NCBI RefSeq assembly: GCF_000247695.1
Contig: NW_004624795.1
Location: forward strand, 7,768,316 to 7,832,315
DNA length: 64,000 nt
Source: Heterocephalus glaber
Taxonomy: Eukaryota; Chordata; Mammalia; Rodentia; Bathyergidae
Direction: 5' to 3'
The position numbers and the translations under genes were made by a program. The notes beneath the pieces were generated by a model. It did not search any database. It was given only the letters and a program-made list of their open reading frames with translations, and had not been told where the DNA came from. The first letter of the stretch is position 1. Every line of letters starts with the position of its first letter. Positions 34,532 to 45,440 of the stretch are shown here, one piece after another.

Positions 34532-36654
34532 CTTCCACTTATACTCACTTAAAGAGCCATCCCTGGGTCATGCCCTCAGTCCTAAATGTGCTGCTGTGAG
34601 TATCGCATGTCCCTTGGGAAAAGAGATCTTCCCATCCCCCCACTTACCCCCTCCACTTACCTACCAGTGTTACACATCAAATGCTACACGTAACCTGCCT
34701 TTACTGAATGCATTGAAGATGTCCAGTACATGAGGAAGGCTATGAATGGAAGATCTAAAAGGAATTCCATTTCCAAATCCACATGGAAGATGGGGCCCTG
34801 CTGTAGAGATGAAGCTCATTTTCTTTTACAAGTGGAATTTTCAATTTTGGATCCAAGATCAACATTAAAATTTGTCTCTCTGCCACTACCGTGTGGATTT
34901 AATAAAGCAAGAGTCGAGTCACCATGGCAGGAAACCCTCAAAGTTCTGCGCCTGCTCTCTGCTTGCTGGTAGAGAAGAAAACTTGTTAAAACAAACAGAG
35001 CCTCCTGCCAAGAAGGAGAGGAAAGATGAAAGTACCCCTATCCCCATGGCAGAGTAAATAACAGTCAGCACTAAATAAAGTGATAAGACTCCAACTTTTC
35101 ATACAAAAACATAAAGATAACATTGTCAGGTACTGCAAAATAGCAGGGGTACTGTCAATGACACAGAAAATCCTCACTAAGTGATGATTTTCTTCTCACT
35201 AGTTCAAATACTTTCTCTTAATGAATATTTTGGGAGTCTTATGAACCTCATGCTGAATGTCTTCTTGGGAGGGGGAAGGATATCAGTATTACTTGTGAAA
35301 ATATATTTCAATTAATTTTCCCATACATTATTATTTCTTTATGGGTAAATGAATTTTAAATGAATAAAAATGAAAATTTAAATATATTTAAAATGACCAA
35401 TTATTAAAATAAAAATCGTTTTCATTTCAGGTCATCAACTTTACTTATAATAAAATAGAAATTTCTTATGGCTATTTCCCACTTCTTCCCCCATACAGGA
35501 AACAAGGTGTTGTCCTGTCCTTTTCATATCAGTTTTATTAATTTATTTTTATAGGAAATAAAGTGAGTAAAACAATCTCTGTTTTCTCTCTGTCCCGGGG
35601 CATTTCAGAAGGAGGTAATGGTAATTTTGGAGGTATTGTCACAATGCTTTTTTGGATTCTTGGATTTAGTTCAATATAATCAACAGTAACCAAAGAAAGA
35701 GTATAGGGCTTCTTACCAAGCAGAAGGCAGATATTCCTTCCAAAAGCTTCTCATCTGTGTCTAGGAGTTTCATATAATGTTCAAATAAAAATTAATTTTA
35801 GTATACTGTAATGGTGACGACTCTTACAAAGGTGGAATTGTCACAAAGTCACACGACGAAGAATCTGGATAAAGGCTCATTGGTATGAAGAAATAGAGTC
35901 TGTCATGGTTTGGAGGCTGGCGTTTGCCCAAATGATTTGGCAGCTGGTCTGTGTGGAGGTAACCTCTGCCCACCACCTGTCTACTAGCTACCTATTTCCG
36001 ACCAGCAGGGGGCATCCTTGAGTTAGCTTGGCTATGCCTTATCCAGGTGGAGAAGGAAGGGCCGATTTAACAAGAAAGCACCTGCAGGTAAGGGCGCCTC
36101 AAAACGTCAGCCTATCCACTCACACGGAAGGGGAGACATTTCTAGTCTAGTCTAGTCAAACTGGGTGATACAGACACAAAGAACCAAGCAGGATCCTGCC
36201 CTGAACACAAAATCAGAGAGGTTTATCCTTATTTTTTATTTTGTTTTTGGAGATAATTTAATGTTATCATTGGTTAAAAAGGCTCTGGAGTACTAAAAAG
36301 CAACAAGAAACACCGAATTAACGCAGAGAAGGTGACTATAGGCGACAGGTACCACCTTTACGGCTGGGAAGATGAAACACAGATGTTACAATGTTCCGAA
36401 CCTGGAAGATTGGGGGAGGAGTCTCTGATGGTCAAGGACCTGTGATCGGAGGAACCTGCTTCCTTTGGTGCTGATGCCCTGGGGCCTCAGAGGAAGCAGT
36501 GTAGCTCAGCCCAGTGCAGGCCCTGTGCTGCGTAGCTGGTTCTGCTCTCATAGTGGAATGCTGGAAGAAGCTGAAAAGTGGCCTAAACACTGCTTATGGC
36601 AGTGGAAAGCTCCTGCCCAGGAGACTCTTGCAAAACCTAGATGCAAAACAAAAT
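34528..36654. other. Unassigned intergenic sequence with one CTCF-like site
   Basis: AT-rich to about 35850, then a more GC-balanced block (35880-36130) with the CTCF-like motif and a short CTAGT tandem at 36142-36157. Confidence 0.45.
36002..36014 (+). promoter_or_regulatory. CTCF-like core motif
   Basis: CCAGCAGGGGGCA matches every position of the commonly used CTCF core CCASYAGRKGGCR. It lies about 9.4 kb upstream of the CpG island. A single motif match does not prove binding. Confidence 0.5.
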
Positions 36655-36690
36655 GGCTCCGGGAAAGTCTTGGGTTCGGTTCCCAGGAAA
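36655..36690 (+). mobile_element. Possible ID SINE 3' fragment
   Basis: GGGTTCGGTTCCCAGGAAA resembles a B box plus ID 3' end and leads into a CA microsatellite. An A-box-like GTGTAGCTCAG occurs far upstream near 36500, too distant to be one element unless interrupted. Confidence 0.3.
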
Positions 36691-36699
36691 CACACACAC

Positions 36700-36749
<50 letters not shown>
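36691..36749. repeat. (CA)n microsatellite
   Basis: CA array interrupted by CATACATA. Confidence 0.95.
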
Positions 36750-36751
<2 letters not shown>

Positions 36752-38454
36752 TCCAGTCCTTCATCTCACCCCGTTCTAATCTTCTAGCATGCCCTGTAAT
36801 AGAAAGCAAGTTGACAAAAGAGAAATGTGTTGAGAAAGACCCAGAGCCAACATCACAGAGCAAAGCATGACGGGAATGGGAACTAAAAGACAATAGAATA
36901 GGTTAATAACTGGCACCCCCATTAATTCAGACGACGGGACTTGGATGGAGCCTCTTGCCTTGTAGAACTACATGCTTTGTCCAGGATTTTGACAGTGAAC
37001 TTCTTCCACTCTGATGCTTTTTACAGTACTCGAAGAGAGTGAAGCAGTACTTTTCTCTCATTCACCAGCAGTTCTGATATCTAATCCATAATTTTATATG
37101 TATTTGACTTTATGAAGTCTGCTTTTGTGTTAAGCTTTTGCTGCTTGTGAAAATAAATCTTTTACCCCACAATCTCTTCTGCCAACTTCAGATTTGACAT
37201 GTCCTAGAGTGGGTATGTTTCTCCATAGTCAATGTTTGGGACCTCCTCACAATAATGATTAGGTTTTAAATGATTGGTGGCGGCAAGGCTGTTGTCTTTT
37301 ATGTTCACAGAGCTGGATAGATAACAATGTGGTTAAAAAAAAAAGAAAAGAGATTTTTCTGGTCCAGAGTCTTGACTTTAAAATATCTGGATTCAAGAAG
37401 GAATGCAACTCACCCAGTGATTTAGAAATCAGGATAGAAACATGGAGAAAGAATGCACAGTGTGGTCCTTAATAGAGGCACAAAGTTTGATGGCACATGA
37501 GCCACCTTGTACCACCCTTAGGTGCCACGTAGAATACAGTAGGTACAGAGGTGCTGCATCCTGCATCAGATGGCTGGCCTCTGAGTCTGAAGCCTTCCTT
37601 TCATCAGTTCTGAGATTTTAAAAATCCTTTAAATGAGCACTTGAACTGAAATTTCTTTTGCAAAAGCAGAATAAAGAAAAACAATTTCTTCAAAGAGATT
37701 GTTGAGACAAGAGTATACATAAAAAGCACTTAACACATTATGAGTGATCAACAATGACTGATTAGTTAGTCTGAATCTATATGGAACTGTGTATGGAAAT
37801 TGCACTATATGGTTCACCAAACATGTCAATCAGGAATTTTCAAAATCATTTATCAGACTTCTAATGTACATCAAATTAGGATTTTCATCCATCTTGTTCT
37901 AAGCCTTCTCCTCCTTGGCCAATACAGTGATCTTTGATTAGTTGAACAGCTGTCTGTAATACTACTCTGAATGCAACCAATCCCATCTAACTAGCTGAAT
38001 GGCGAAAAGAAGGGGGATAGGAAAACTGAAGTAAATGGGAATAGATAATTATACAAGCAGATATTTATATTTTAAGCAAGTATTTATATGGCAGTCACCA
38101 TTCAATCCTTTTAAAAAATTCTCATCAAAAATAAAAACATCAAGAAGATGAGATTCAAAGAGGAACTAAAATAGGATTTAAAAGATGTATGTAGTAATAG
38201 GTGATCTACCATATAAAAGATACATAGGAAAGTTATTTAATCTTTCCCAGCTTGCACCTTTGTTGTTATTGTTTTAATTTTGTTTTGTTTTTCAACTCTG
38301 TAGTAGGTGAACTGTACCTATCCCATTGGAGTGTTTTGAGAAGTGAGATAATATATGCAAATTATTTGGTGTAGAGTAAACCCCAAATGCATAGAGGTCA
38401 TTTTTGTCAGCTTCTGAGCACTTAGTGTTATGGATTTTGCAATCCATAAGTGAG
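36750..38454. other. Unassigned intergenic sequence
   Basis: No gene or clearly named repeat seen. Confidence 0.4.
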
Positions 38455-38620
38455 ATCAGTGTTTGAGTCCTGGTTTTGCCACTTACTGACCATGTAAACA
38501 TAGTGAGTTACTTAAAGCCACCAGGTCTTAGTTTCTTCATCTTCATAATGAAGAGAGTCTCTATCAAGTCTCTCTACCTGAGAGGCTACCTGGGAAGTGG
38601 ATCAGATGGAATCAATCTAC
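38455..38620 (+). mobile_element. MIR SINE fragment
   Basis: GTTTGAGTCCTGGTTTTGCC, ACTTACTGACCATGTAAAC and TTAGTTTCTTCATCTTCATA. Confidence 0.7.
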
Positions 38621-38624
38621 AAAA

Positions 38625-38835
38625 CACTTTATATGTATGCATGCATACATATAAATGAGTATTTTTCAATACAAATGTGTGTCTCTTTGTGCATGCGAAT
38701 ATGCATATATGTGTATTTATTGTGTATCATACATGTACCACACATGTATACATAGATATATCTGTATGTTCAGACACATCTACATATATATTCATGCATG
38801 CATGCACATGCCTATATACATACACTTACACACAA
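38625..38835. repeat. Low-complexity ATGC/ATAC-rich stretch
   Basis: Irregular alternation of TATGCATGC, TACATA and CATGCATGCATGC, rich in alternating purine and pyrimidine. No unit of fixed length. Confidence 0.7.
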
Positions 38836-39519
38836 AAATTATTTTAGATTATCTCTTGATGTTATGTAATTTTTCTATTACAATCCTGGGGGTGGAATTT
38901 ACTGATAAAAACAAGAAAGGCCATCAAAATCCAAGGTCTGCTGTGATAACTGAAAGAAGCAAATATAGCCTTTCATTTGTGACAGATAAACATTGATATC
39001 TTTATTCCATTTATTAATAATTAACTGCCCCAGGCTCTGATTCTTGTACAATTGTACCTCACGAAAGCCCACAGTACAGAAATATAGTGCAAAATGCAAA
39101 ACACCAATTTTATCATGAGTAATAAAAATTCAATTAAGTTTAGAATAAATGTGTGAGTTAGTAACCCAAGCTTAGCATAAAACCATGGAACGTAAGTAGA
39201 TTTTGGAAAACAAAATAACAAGTGTGTGACAATTTATAAAGTGTACTGAAAATCCATCATTGCTTTCCACACACTAGCAAGAAAAGGCCCAAATTACAGG
39301 AGAAGAGAATAATTTCTTGACATTTTTATCGTGCTTTACAGCTGGAGCATTCCAACAAGGAGGCCGAACAAGAAGCTTCCTATACAGCATGGCTTGAGGA
39401 AAAATACAAATCAAACTTCCCACAATTATTTCTTCTATGTACCTTTGGGGGGCTTGGCATTCTCAGTGTTGATAGAGGGCTCTAGTCTAGAAGAGCAAAG
39501 GTGGATTATAAGGCTGTGA

Positions 39520-39720
39520 ACCTGCAATCAGAATTTGCAACCTGGTCTGAACTGTCTCTTTTATTTGTCATTTAACTATGGATCAAGTCACTTAACATCT
39601 CTGATCTTCAATTACAAATCAGCAAAATTAAGAGACTAATATTTACTGTTAGAAGTATACATTGAAAGAGCTAAAAGGAAATAAATATCTTGCATTTATT
39701 GGGAGGGGTTAATGAATGTT
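39520..39720 (+). mobile_element. MIR SINE fragment
   Basis: ACTATGGATCAAGTCACTTA, ACATCTCTGATCTTCAATTA and AAAGAGCTAAAAGGAAAT follow the MIR order. Confidence 0.55.
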
Positions 39721-40541
39721 ATGCAATAGGTGAGATTTTAATGTAGTTTGATGATTTTAGTATAATTTTTATTCTTTTTTATTCACACATAAGAATTTGC
39801 AGGCTCAAATAATTTTGTTCATCATAGGAAGAGGCTCAGAACAGAATCTTTTTCAATAATTATGTCATTTGTCAAATACTCTGGGAATTCTTTCTTGGAA
39901 AGGTGTGTCAAAATAAAACAGCTCTACAATAGTCACTTTTTAAGTAGAAAAATGTACCAACAAAGCTTCGTCACTCACTTTCTTTAGTGAAGTTACGTTT
40001 GTCAATATTAATATATTCGAAGGAATGGGGCATAAACTTTGAAAGCCATTTCTAAGAAAATATTTTGCAAATGTTCTGAATAATGATAACATGGGTGAAA
40101 TTCTGATATCAGCTCACCTTGACATGGACCAGACCAATCAGCCCATCTCTTGACACTTAGCACTAGGGCATTTCATACAGTGGTGCCCATCCCTGCTTGC
40201 CCAGGTGAAGCTTGCATGTCTGAAGTGAAGAGAGACCACTAGCCTACATGTTAGCATCCCATTACATCTCCGGTTATTTATGTCAGCTGGTGCCCTTTCC
40301 TACCATGGAGCTAGAATCTAGTTTCCCGTATCTTTGATTCAAAAATTTCTACCCATCTTGTCTCTGTCTACATTCTATTTACTCTTCTACCAAATTGCAG
40401 GGTTTTTTCAGGTTCTTAAAGAAATTTTCATTGCATTCTCTCTTAATCCTTTTTTCAAAGGATGCGTAGTTTGGCTTATTTAACTTATTAAAGTATATCC
40501 AAAATTAAATTCCATACTTCAACAATTGTCTGCCGAGCAAG

Positions 40542-40542
<1 letters not shown>

Positions 40543-40578
<36 letters not shown>

Positions 40579-40588
40579 TATGTGTGTG
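40543..40588. repeat. (TG)n microsatellite
   Basis: TG array with a TTTGTA interruption near the end. Confidence 0.95.
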
Positions 40589-40819
40589 AATGCACTCTTG
40601 GTTTGCTAGATTGTGAAAAAAACAATGATGCTTACTTGTTTATTCAATCATTACTAATTAAAGTCTTACTATGTGTCAGACATTGCTACAGATAGTATAA
40701 TATTAGAGACAAACACAATGGAGAAGTTTTTGTTATTAAGCGGCTAATATTCTAGATGGGGAATGATAAATATACTAATATTACTTAAATATTAGATAGA
40801 TCAATGCCACAAAGAAGAT

Positions 40820-41440
40820 TAAAGCAGAATAAGGTAACTGAAAGTGGTCACATGGTAAGCAGGGAATAGCTCTTTGAGATTGGGTTATCCAAATAGACTT
40901 GGTCAAGGAGGTGATATTTAAATAGGGAGCTGGTCAAAGCAAGGCAACAAGTCAATGGAAGAGCTTGGTATATGTAAGAAAACACTAGAGAATGGATGTC
41001 TCTGCTTGTATGAGCAAGAGCAGGAGTACCAGCCAATGAAGTTAGGGAAACAAGCTCCCGTCGGACACTGTCTAACCTTGTCATCAGTGGTAGTGTGTTT
41101 GAATCCATTGCAATAGTGATGCAGAGCCCATTTGGGGTTTTTAATCAAAGACTTGATCATTTTGAGAAGCTCCCTGGCTTTGACTCTAGGGCAGAGAACT
41201 GAGGCAGATGAGGGTAAGGGTGAGGCTATGTAGAGTGGAAACAGAGTGATCAGCTGGGGGAAGATATAGCTGCAGACCAGGAAGAGATGCTGGCATTTTG
41301 GACTAGGAAAAGGGATTGCATTTGGGATCTATTTCAAGGGTGGAGTCTACAGGAAGTATTGATGGATATAGGAGATAGAAGAAAAAGAGGAACTAAGGAT
41401 TTTATTGGGGAACACAAGATCATGGTTTTGAAAGCAGCTG
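40820..41440 (+). repeat. Ancient interspersed repeat (same type as at 58170)
   Basis: Phrases such as GGTCAAGGAGGTGATATTTA, GGCATTTTGGACTAGGA and GATGGATATAGGAGATAGAA fit the same long old repeat type. No protein frame. Confidence 0.5.
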
Positions 41441-42597
41441 GGGAGAATTAATAAGTCCAAGGAAAAGTTTTATTGAAATTTGAAAAATAATATCCTGATA
41501 CATCCATTGCCTTCATGGACAGTGAGTGCTGCACTGAACTAAGAAGTCAGATGCTCTGAGCTTTGACACTTAGAATTTGGCTGTGAACCTTGGCTTCTTT
41601 ATATGTAAAAATGAAAGAATTGAATCAGATGCTGTATGAACATCCATTTGTTTCATTTGTACTATGTCTCTGAGGATTCAACAAAACTTCTCTTTACTAA
41701 TATACATTTTGTATCAATTAGTGACATTGCAAGAGATTTTCTTTTGTAGTAGGGGCCTCTAAGGTGACTTCATTCCCCATAGAAAAAATGTATAGAATTC
41801 CATTGGATGGAAATGTCACTTAAAGGTTATTAAGTGTTCTGTTTTGATGACCTGACCTAATAAAACAGGGTGAATAAACAAAAATTTTCCTCAGCATTGC
41901 CTCAGCAGAAGGAAGAGACTCAATCTAGTTATTATATATCACTGTGTTTTTGACAGTATTCTAAGTACTTTTAGCCAAAATATTAATCTAAAAAGTCAGC
42001 AAATATTTGTTCAATAGGGGAAGACATTTATGATGATTGAATTACATATTACAGCTTCATTGATTGATAGCAAAAGTACTGAGCTATTTGGCCTGGCAAA
42101 TTGAAATTCTGTTGCATTAGAATAAAAGAAGTGAAAGCTTTGTGATTGTATAATTGTAGCATGTTAGCACACTGTTGACATTTCAAATGTATGTTTTCTT
42201 CCTTTTGCAAAAAAAACAAAATCTGAAAAAGAATGGTTGTTACACCAAAGATCCTATAGGTCATGATCATGAAATATAGATATGAAGCAGTAACAGCTAA
42301 AAACGGAATGAAGGTAGAAAACTAGAAACATTCAGACAGAGTGAGAGAAAAATTAGGAGCCGAAGACAAGGCAATTTGGAATACCTTGGAACCCTTTATC
42401 TTCCCCTCTGATTAGGTATTGAGAAAGGGAGTAGGAAAAAATGTCCTTACATGGGTGCTGTCAAATTCTTCTCATTAACTCTTTAATTCTTCTTGAGAAG
42501 AGAAAAATTAATTTGAATGCTTTTCATTTTAAAATCATCAAAATACATCAAACTTAAATTGATTTAAGTGATGCTCTTTCATTATTCCGTTGGTCAA

Positions 42598-42772
42598 TGA
42601 TCCTCAAGCTTTGACCATAGGGTTCACCTGCAGCCCTGTTGAAGTAGAGATGCCAGGACTCTGTTCCCCAAAGATTCAGACTCAGTATGTCTTAGGGTGA
42701 GTCCTCCCGCTTACCTTTTCAGTGAATATCCCAGGTGATTTGGAAGCAAGTAGTCTGTAAGCCACACTGAAA
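42598..42772 (+). mobile_element. MER5A-like hAT MITE
   Basis: Internal phrases AAGATTCAGACTCAGTATGT and TATCCCAGGTGATTTGGAAG with degraded hAT termini match the expected order of MER5A. Confidence 0.75.
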
Positions 42773-43978
42773 ATTTTTATCTTTAAGAGGCAACAGAATA
42801 TGTACCCAGGGTCTTTTCCTTTGATTGTATCCTATTGCACTTGAGCTAAAAAGGATAACTTTTATGGTTTAGGACATACATCCCTGCAGAAATTCTATAG
42901 ACAGAAGGGAGCTATCCCTGAAACTACATCATCAAACTTGCTGACTGAATAAAATTCAAAGTTCAACCCTATTCCACTTAAGATAAATACACTAGGAAAA
43001 GGAGGGCGTAGGTGAAATTTTTTATTGCAGCTCAGTAGAAGTCAATGCGAGAAGCATTAAGGGGAAAATAGCTGGTGATTTTATACTGCTAGAATGGGTC
43101 TCCAATAATGAACTGACAATTGTGAATATTTATGTACTGATTAATAAAATGTCAAGTATATTTGAAAATGTAACTTCTAAAAACAGGAAAATTTTTTCTT
43201 TAAGTGTGAGAGTTTTTGAATACATCTTACATGTATTGTGGCACAGTGTAATTGAAATACTCTAGCAGCTTATTTAATCCATTTTCTCCTATATTTAATT
43301 TCTATTAAAGGCAACATAAACCTTTTATTGATTTTAGCCAAGACATAAAATTATTCTATGCTCAGTTAACTCAGTATTGAAAAGCAGAGACTAGAATATT
43401 AGCAAAACAAAAACAAATTGGAAATAATATTTATTTGGAACAAAAGTGGAAACAAAAAGCCAATTGGGAATGATGAAGACTTCAGGTTAATTAATAGCAT
43501 ATAGCAGTGAATTTAGGTGAGAGTGGATTTCAGCATATTCTTTACTAGAAGACAGACCTAGTTTCAGTTTTATAAATGAATTTTTGGCATTTTAGCCTTT
43601 TCCCTTCCTTCTAATGTAATTTCACTAATTGTGTGTGTGTATGTGTGTGCACTACAGAAGGGGGGATCTTACTAGACAAAACAGTAATTAATACACCATC
43701 TTTGATATTCGCTGTCAGAATGTGCTAATACGTGGAAAAGCAAAGTAGCCTTTGATAACTTTTTTGGTTTATGGTCTGATGAGATGTTATAGGCTCATCT
43801 TCTACAGTTCCTGCCCAAGACCTAGAATCAACAGTTTCTCAGAGGTCTGGTAGTTATGATTGTAATCTGTGTGGCAGGGTCACCCATAGCTCTTGGGTTG
43901 GCCCTAAGTTCCAGGTTTTATCAGTAGACAGAACTGGCACAATACACAGAGGTATTGTGTATTTATACTTCAATTAAA

Positions 43979-44362
43979 GATTGTTATAATTTGGATGTTG
44001 CATTTCCCTCACAGGACCATATGTTAAATGCTTGGTCTCCAAGGTGATGCTATTGGGAGAAACCAATCTTTAGGAGATGGGGCCTAGAGAAAGCTCCATA
44101 GGTCACTGGAGCTGTGCCCTTGAAGGGGACTAAGGGATGCTGGCCCCTTTCTTTCCCTCTTCTACTTCTTGGCCATGAGGTGAGTGGTTTGCTCTGCAAT
44201 GTGCTTCCAGCCACTGTCATCCCACGTGGTCATAGAGGCCCACAGCCATGAGGCCAGTCCATCATGGACTGAACCCTCTAGAACTCTGAGCCTAAATAAA
44301 CCTTTTTTGTTCTAAGTTGATCATCTCAAGTGTTTCATTCTGGTGAGGAAAGGTGACTAACA
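43979..44362 (+). mobile_element. ERVL-MaLR-type solo LTR
   Basis: Starts TGTTATAATTTGGATGTTGC, has a GGGCC-rich middle, and shows CTAAATAAACC (polyadenylation signal), ending GGTGACTAACACA. The TG start, CA end and AATAAA near the 3' side are typical of MaLR solo LTRs. No internal region is seen. Confidence 0.75.
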
Positions 44363-44485
44363 CAAAATAAAATGCACAATAAACTCATGATAATTGTATT
44401 GAAAGCTTAGGGCTACTAAATCTCAATTTAATCTCTTAGCCTTTGATTTATATTTCATTCTTTGATCAAAAGATCTTGCTACATA

Positions 44486-44545
44486 CTGAGTTTAAGGCCA
44501 GCCTGGACCACAGGCTGAGACCCTGTTTCAGAAGACCAAAACCAG
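44486..44545 (+). mobile_element. B1 SINE fragment
   Basis: GTTTAAGGCCAGCCTGGACC and GAGACCCTGTTTCAGAAG form the 3' part of a B1-like element. Confidence 0.7.
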
Positions 44546-44983
44546 AACCAAAATCTATAAAATTGAACCAACAAAAAGAAATGGTTACTGATATCACCAG
44601 TGTAATTACTAATTCTTGAAATTTCAAAATTCATGACAATCTCAAAATAAAAGTACTAATATTGCCACAAATGAATGGATCCTAATTTTAAAAAAATACA
44701 CTTACAGTCCTTGGGATGTATTTTACTGGTGTTATTAAGGATAATAAAAATGTTTTAAGGTCACTTGAGATAACTTTCCTATGTGTGGCTGTACTACTGA
44801 CTCAATAACATAGGTTTCTTTATTTAATTATGATTTTCATTACCAGAAATTGCTTTTTTATGTTTTTATTTTCTAATTATTTGATCCCAAGATCAAACAT
44901 ATAAAACAAGATACATTTAGAAATTTCTGTCTCTGATCTTTATATCCTTTCTTCCCTCCTCTCAAAATTGCCGTTTTAATATT

Positions 44984-45069
44984 TTTTTTTTAGTACCAGG
45001 GATCAAACTTGGGACCTTGTGCTTGCAAGGCAGGCGGCAGAACCACTAAGCTAAATCTCCAGGTCCTTA
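44984..45069 (-). mobile_element. ID-type SINE
   Basis: Reverse ID: AGTACCAGGGATCAAACTTG to CTAAGCTAAATCTCCAGG. Flanks GTTTTAATATT (44973-44983) and GTTTTTAATATT (45070-45081) are a likely duplication. Confidence 0.9.
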
Positions 45070-45324
45070 GTTTTTAATATTGATCTATTTTTTAAAATAA
45101 GGAAATACACACACACTTCTTGGCATCTTTTCTTTCTAGAAACTTTTCTCCATATTGCTTTATTTTTTTTCACTTAATAATACACCATAAAGCTGCCCCC
45201 CAAAAATATATAGAAAAAATTCCATGTTTGGGGCCCATTATAAATTACCATCTATGATATGAATCAATCTCAAAATCAATAGAATTATTTTTCAGTTAGG
45301 GACACTGACTAAATTCTAGGCCTG

Positions 45325-45440
45325 AAATTAGTAAATGAAATTTACTAACTAAATTAGTAAATTTACTAAATTTTACTAAGCTTAGTAAAATTACTAAATT
45401 TACTAATATAGTAAATTGTTTTGCAATTAGTAAATGAAAC
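45325..45440. repeat. AT-rich palindromic cluster of TTAGTAAA / TTTACTAA
   Basis: A perfect 24-bp palindrome is centred between 45380 and 45381 (half-site AATTTTACTAAG). Outside it, both arms continue as an imperfect inverted repeat. A 15-bp direct repeat, AATTAGTAAATGAAA, frames the cluster (45326-45340 and 45425-45439). Confidence 0.85.

Noticed and set aside
36480..36690. Possible tRNA gene or complete SINE from an A-box-like and a B-box-like sequence
   Set aside because: The boxes are about 175 bp apart and no cloverleaf can be drawn. At most a 3' ID fragment is present.
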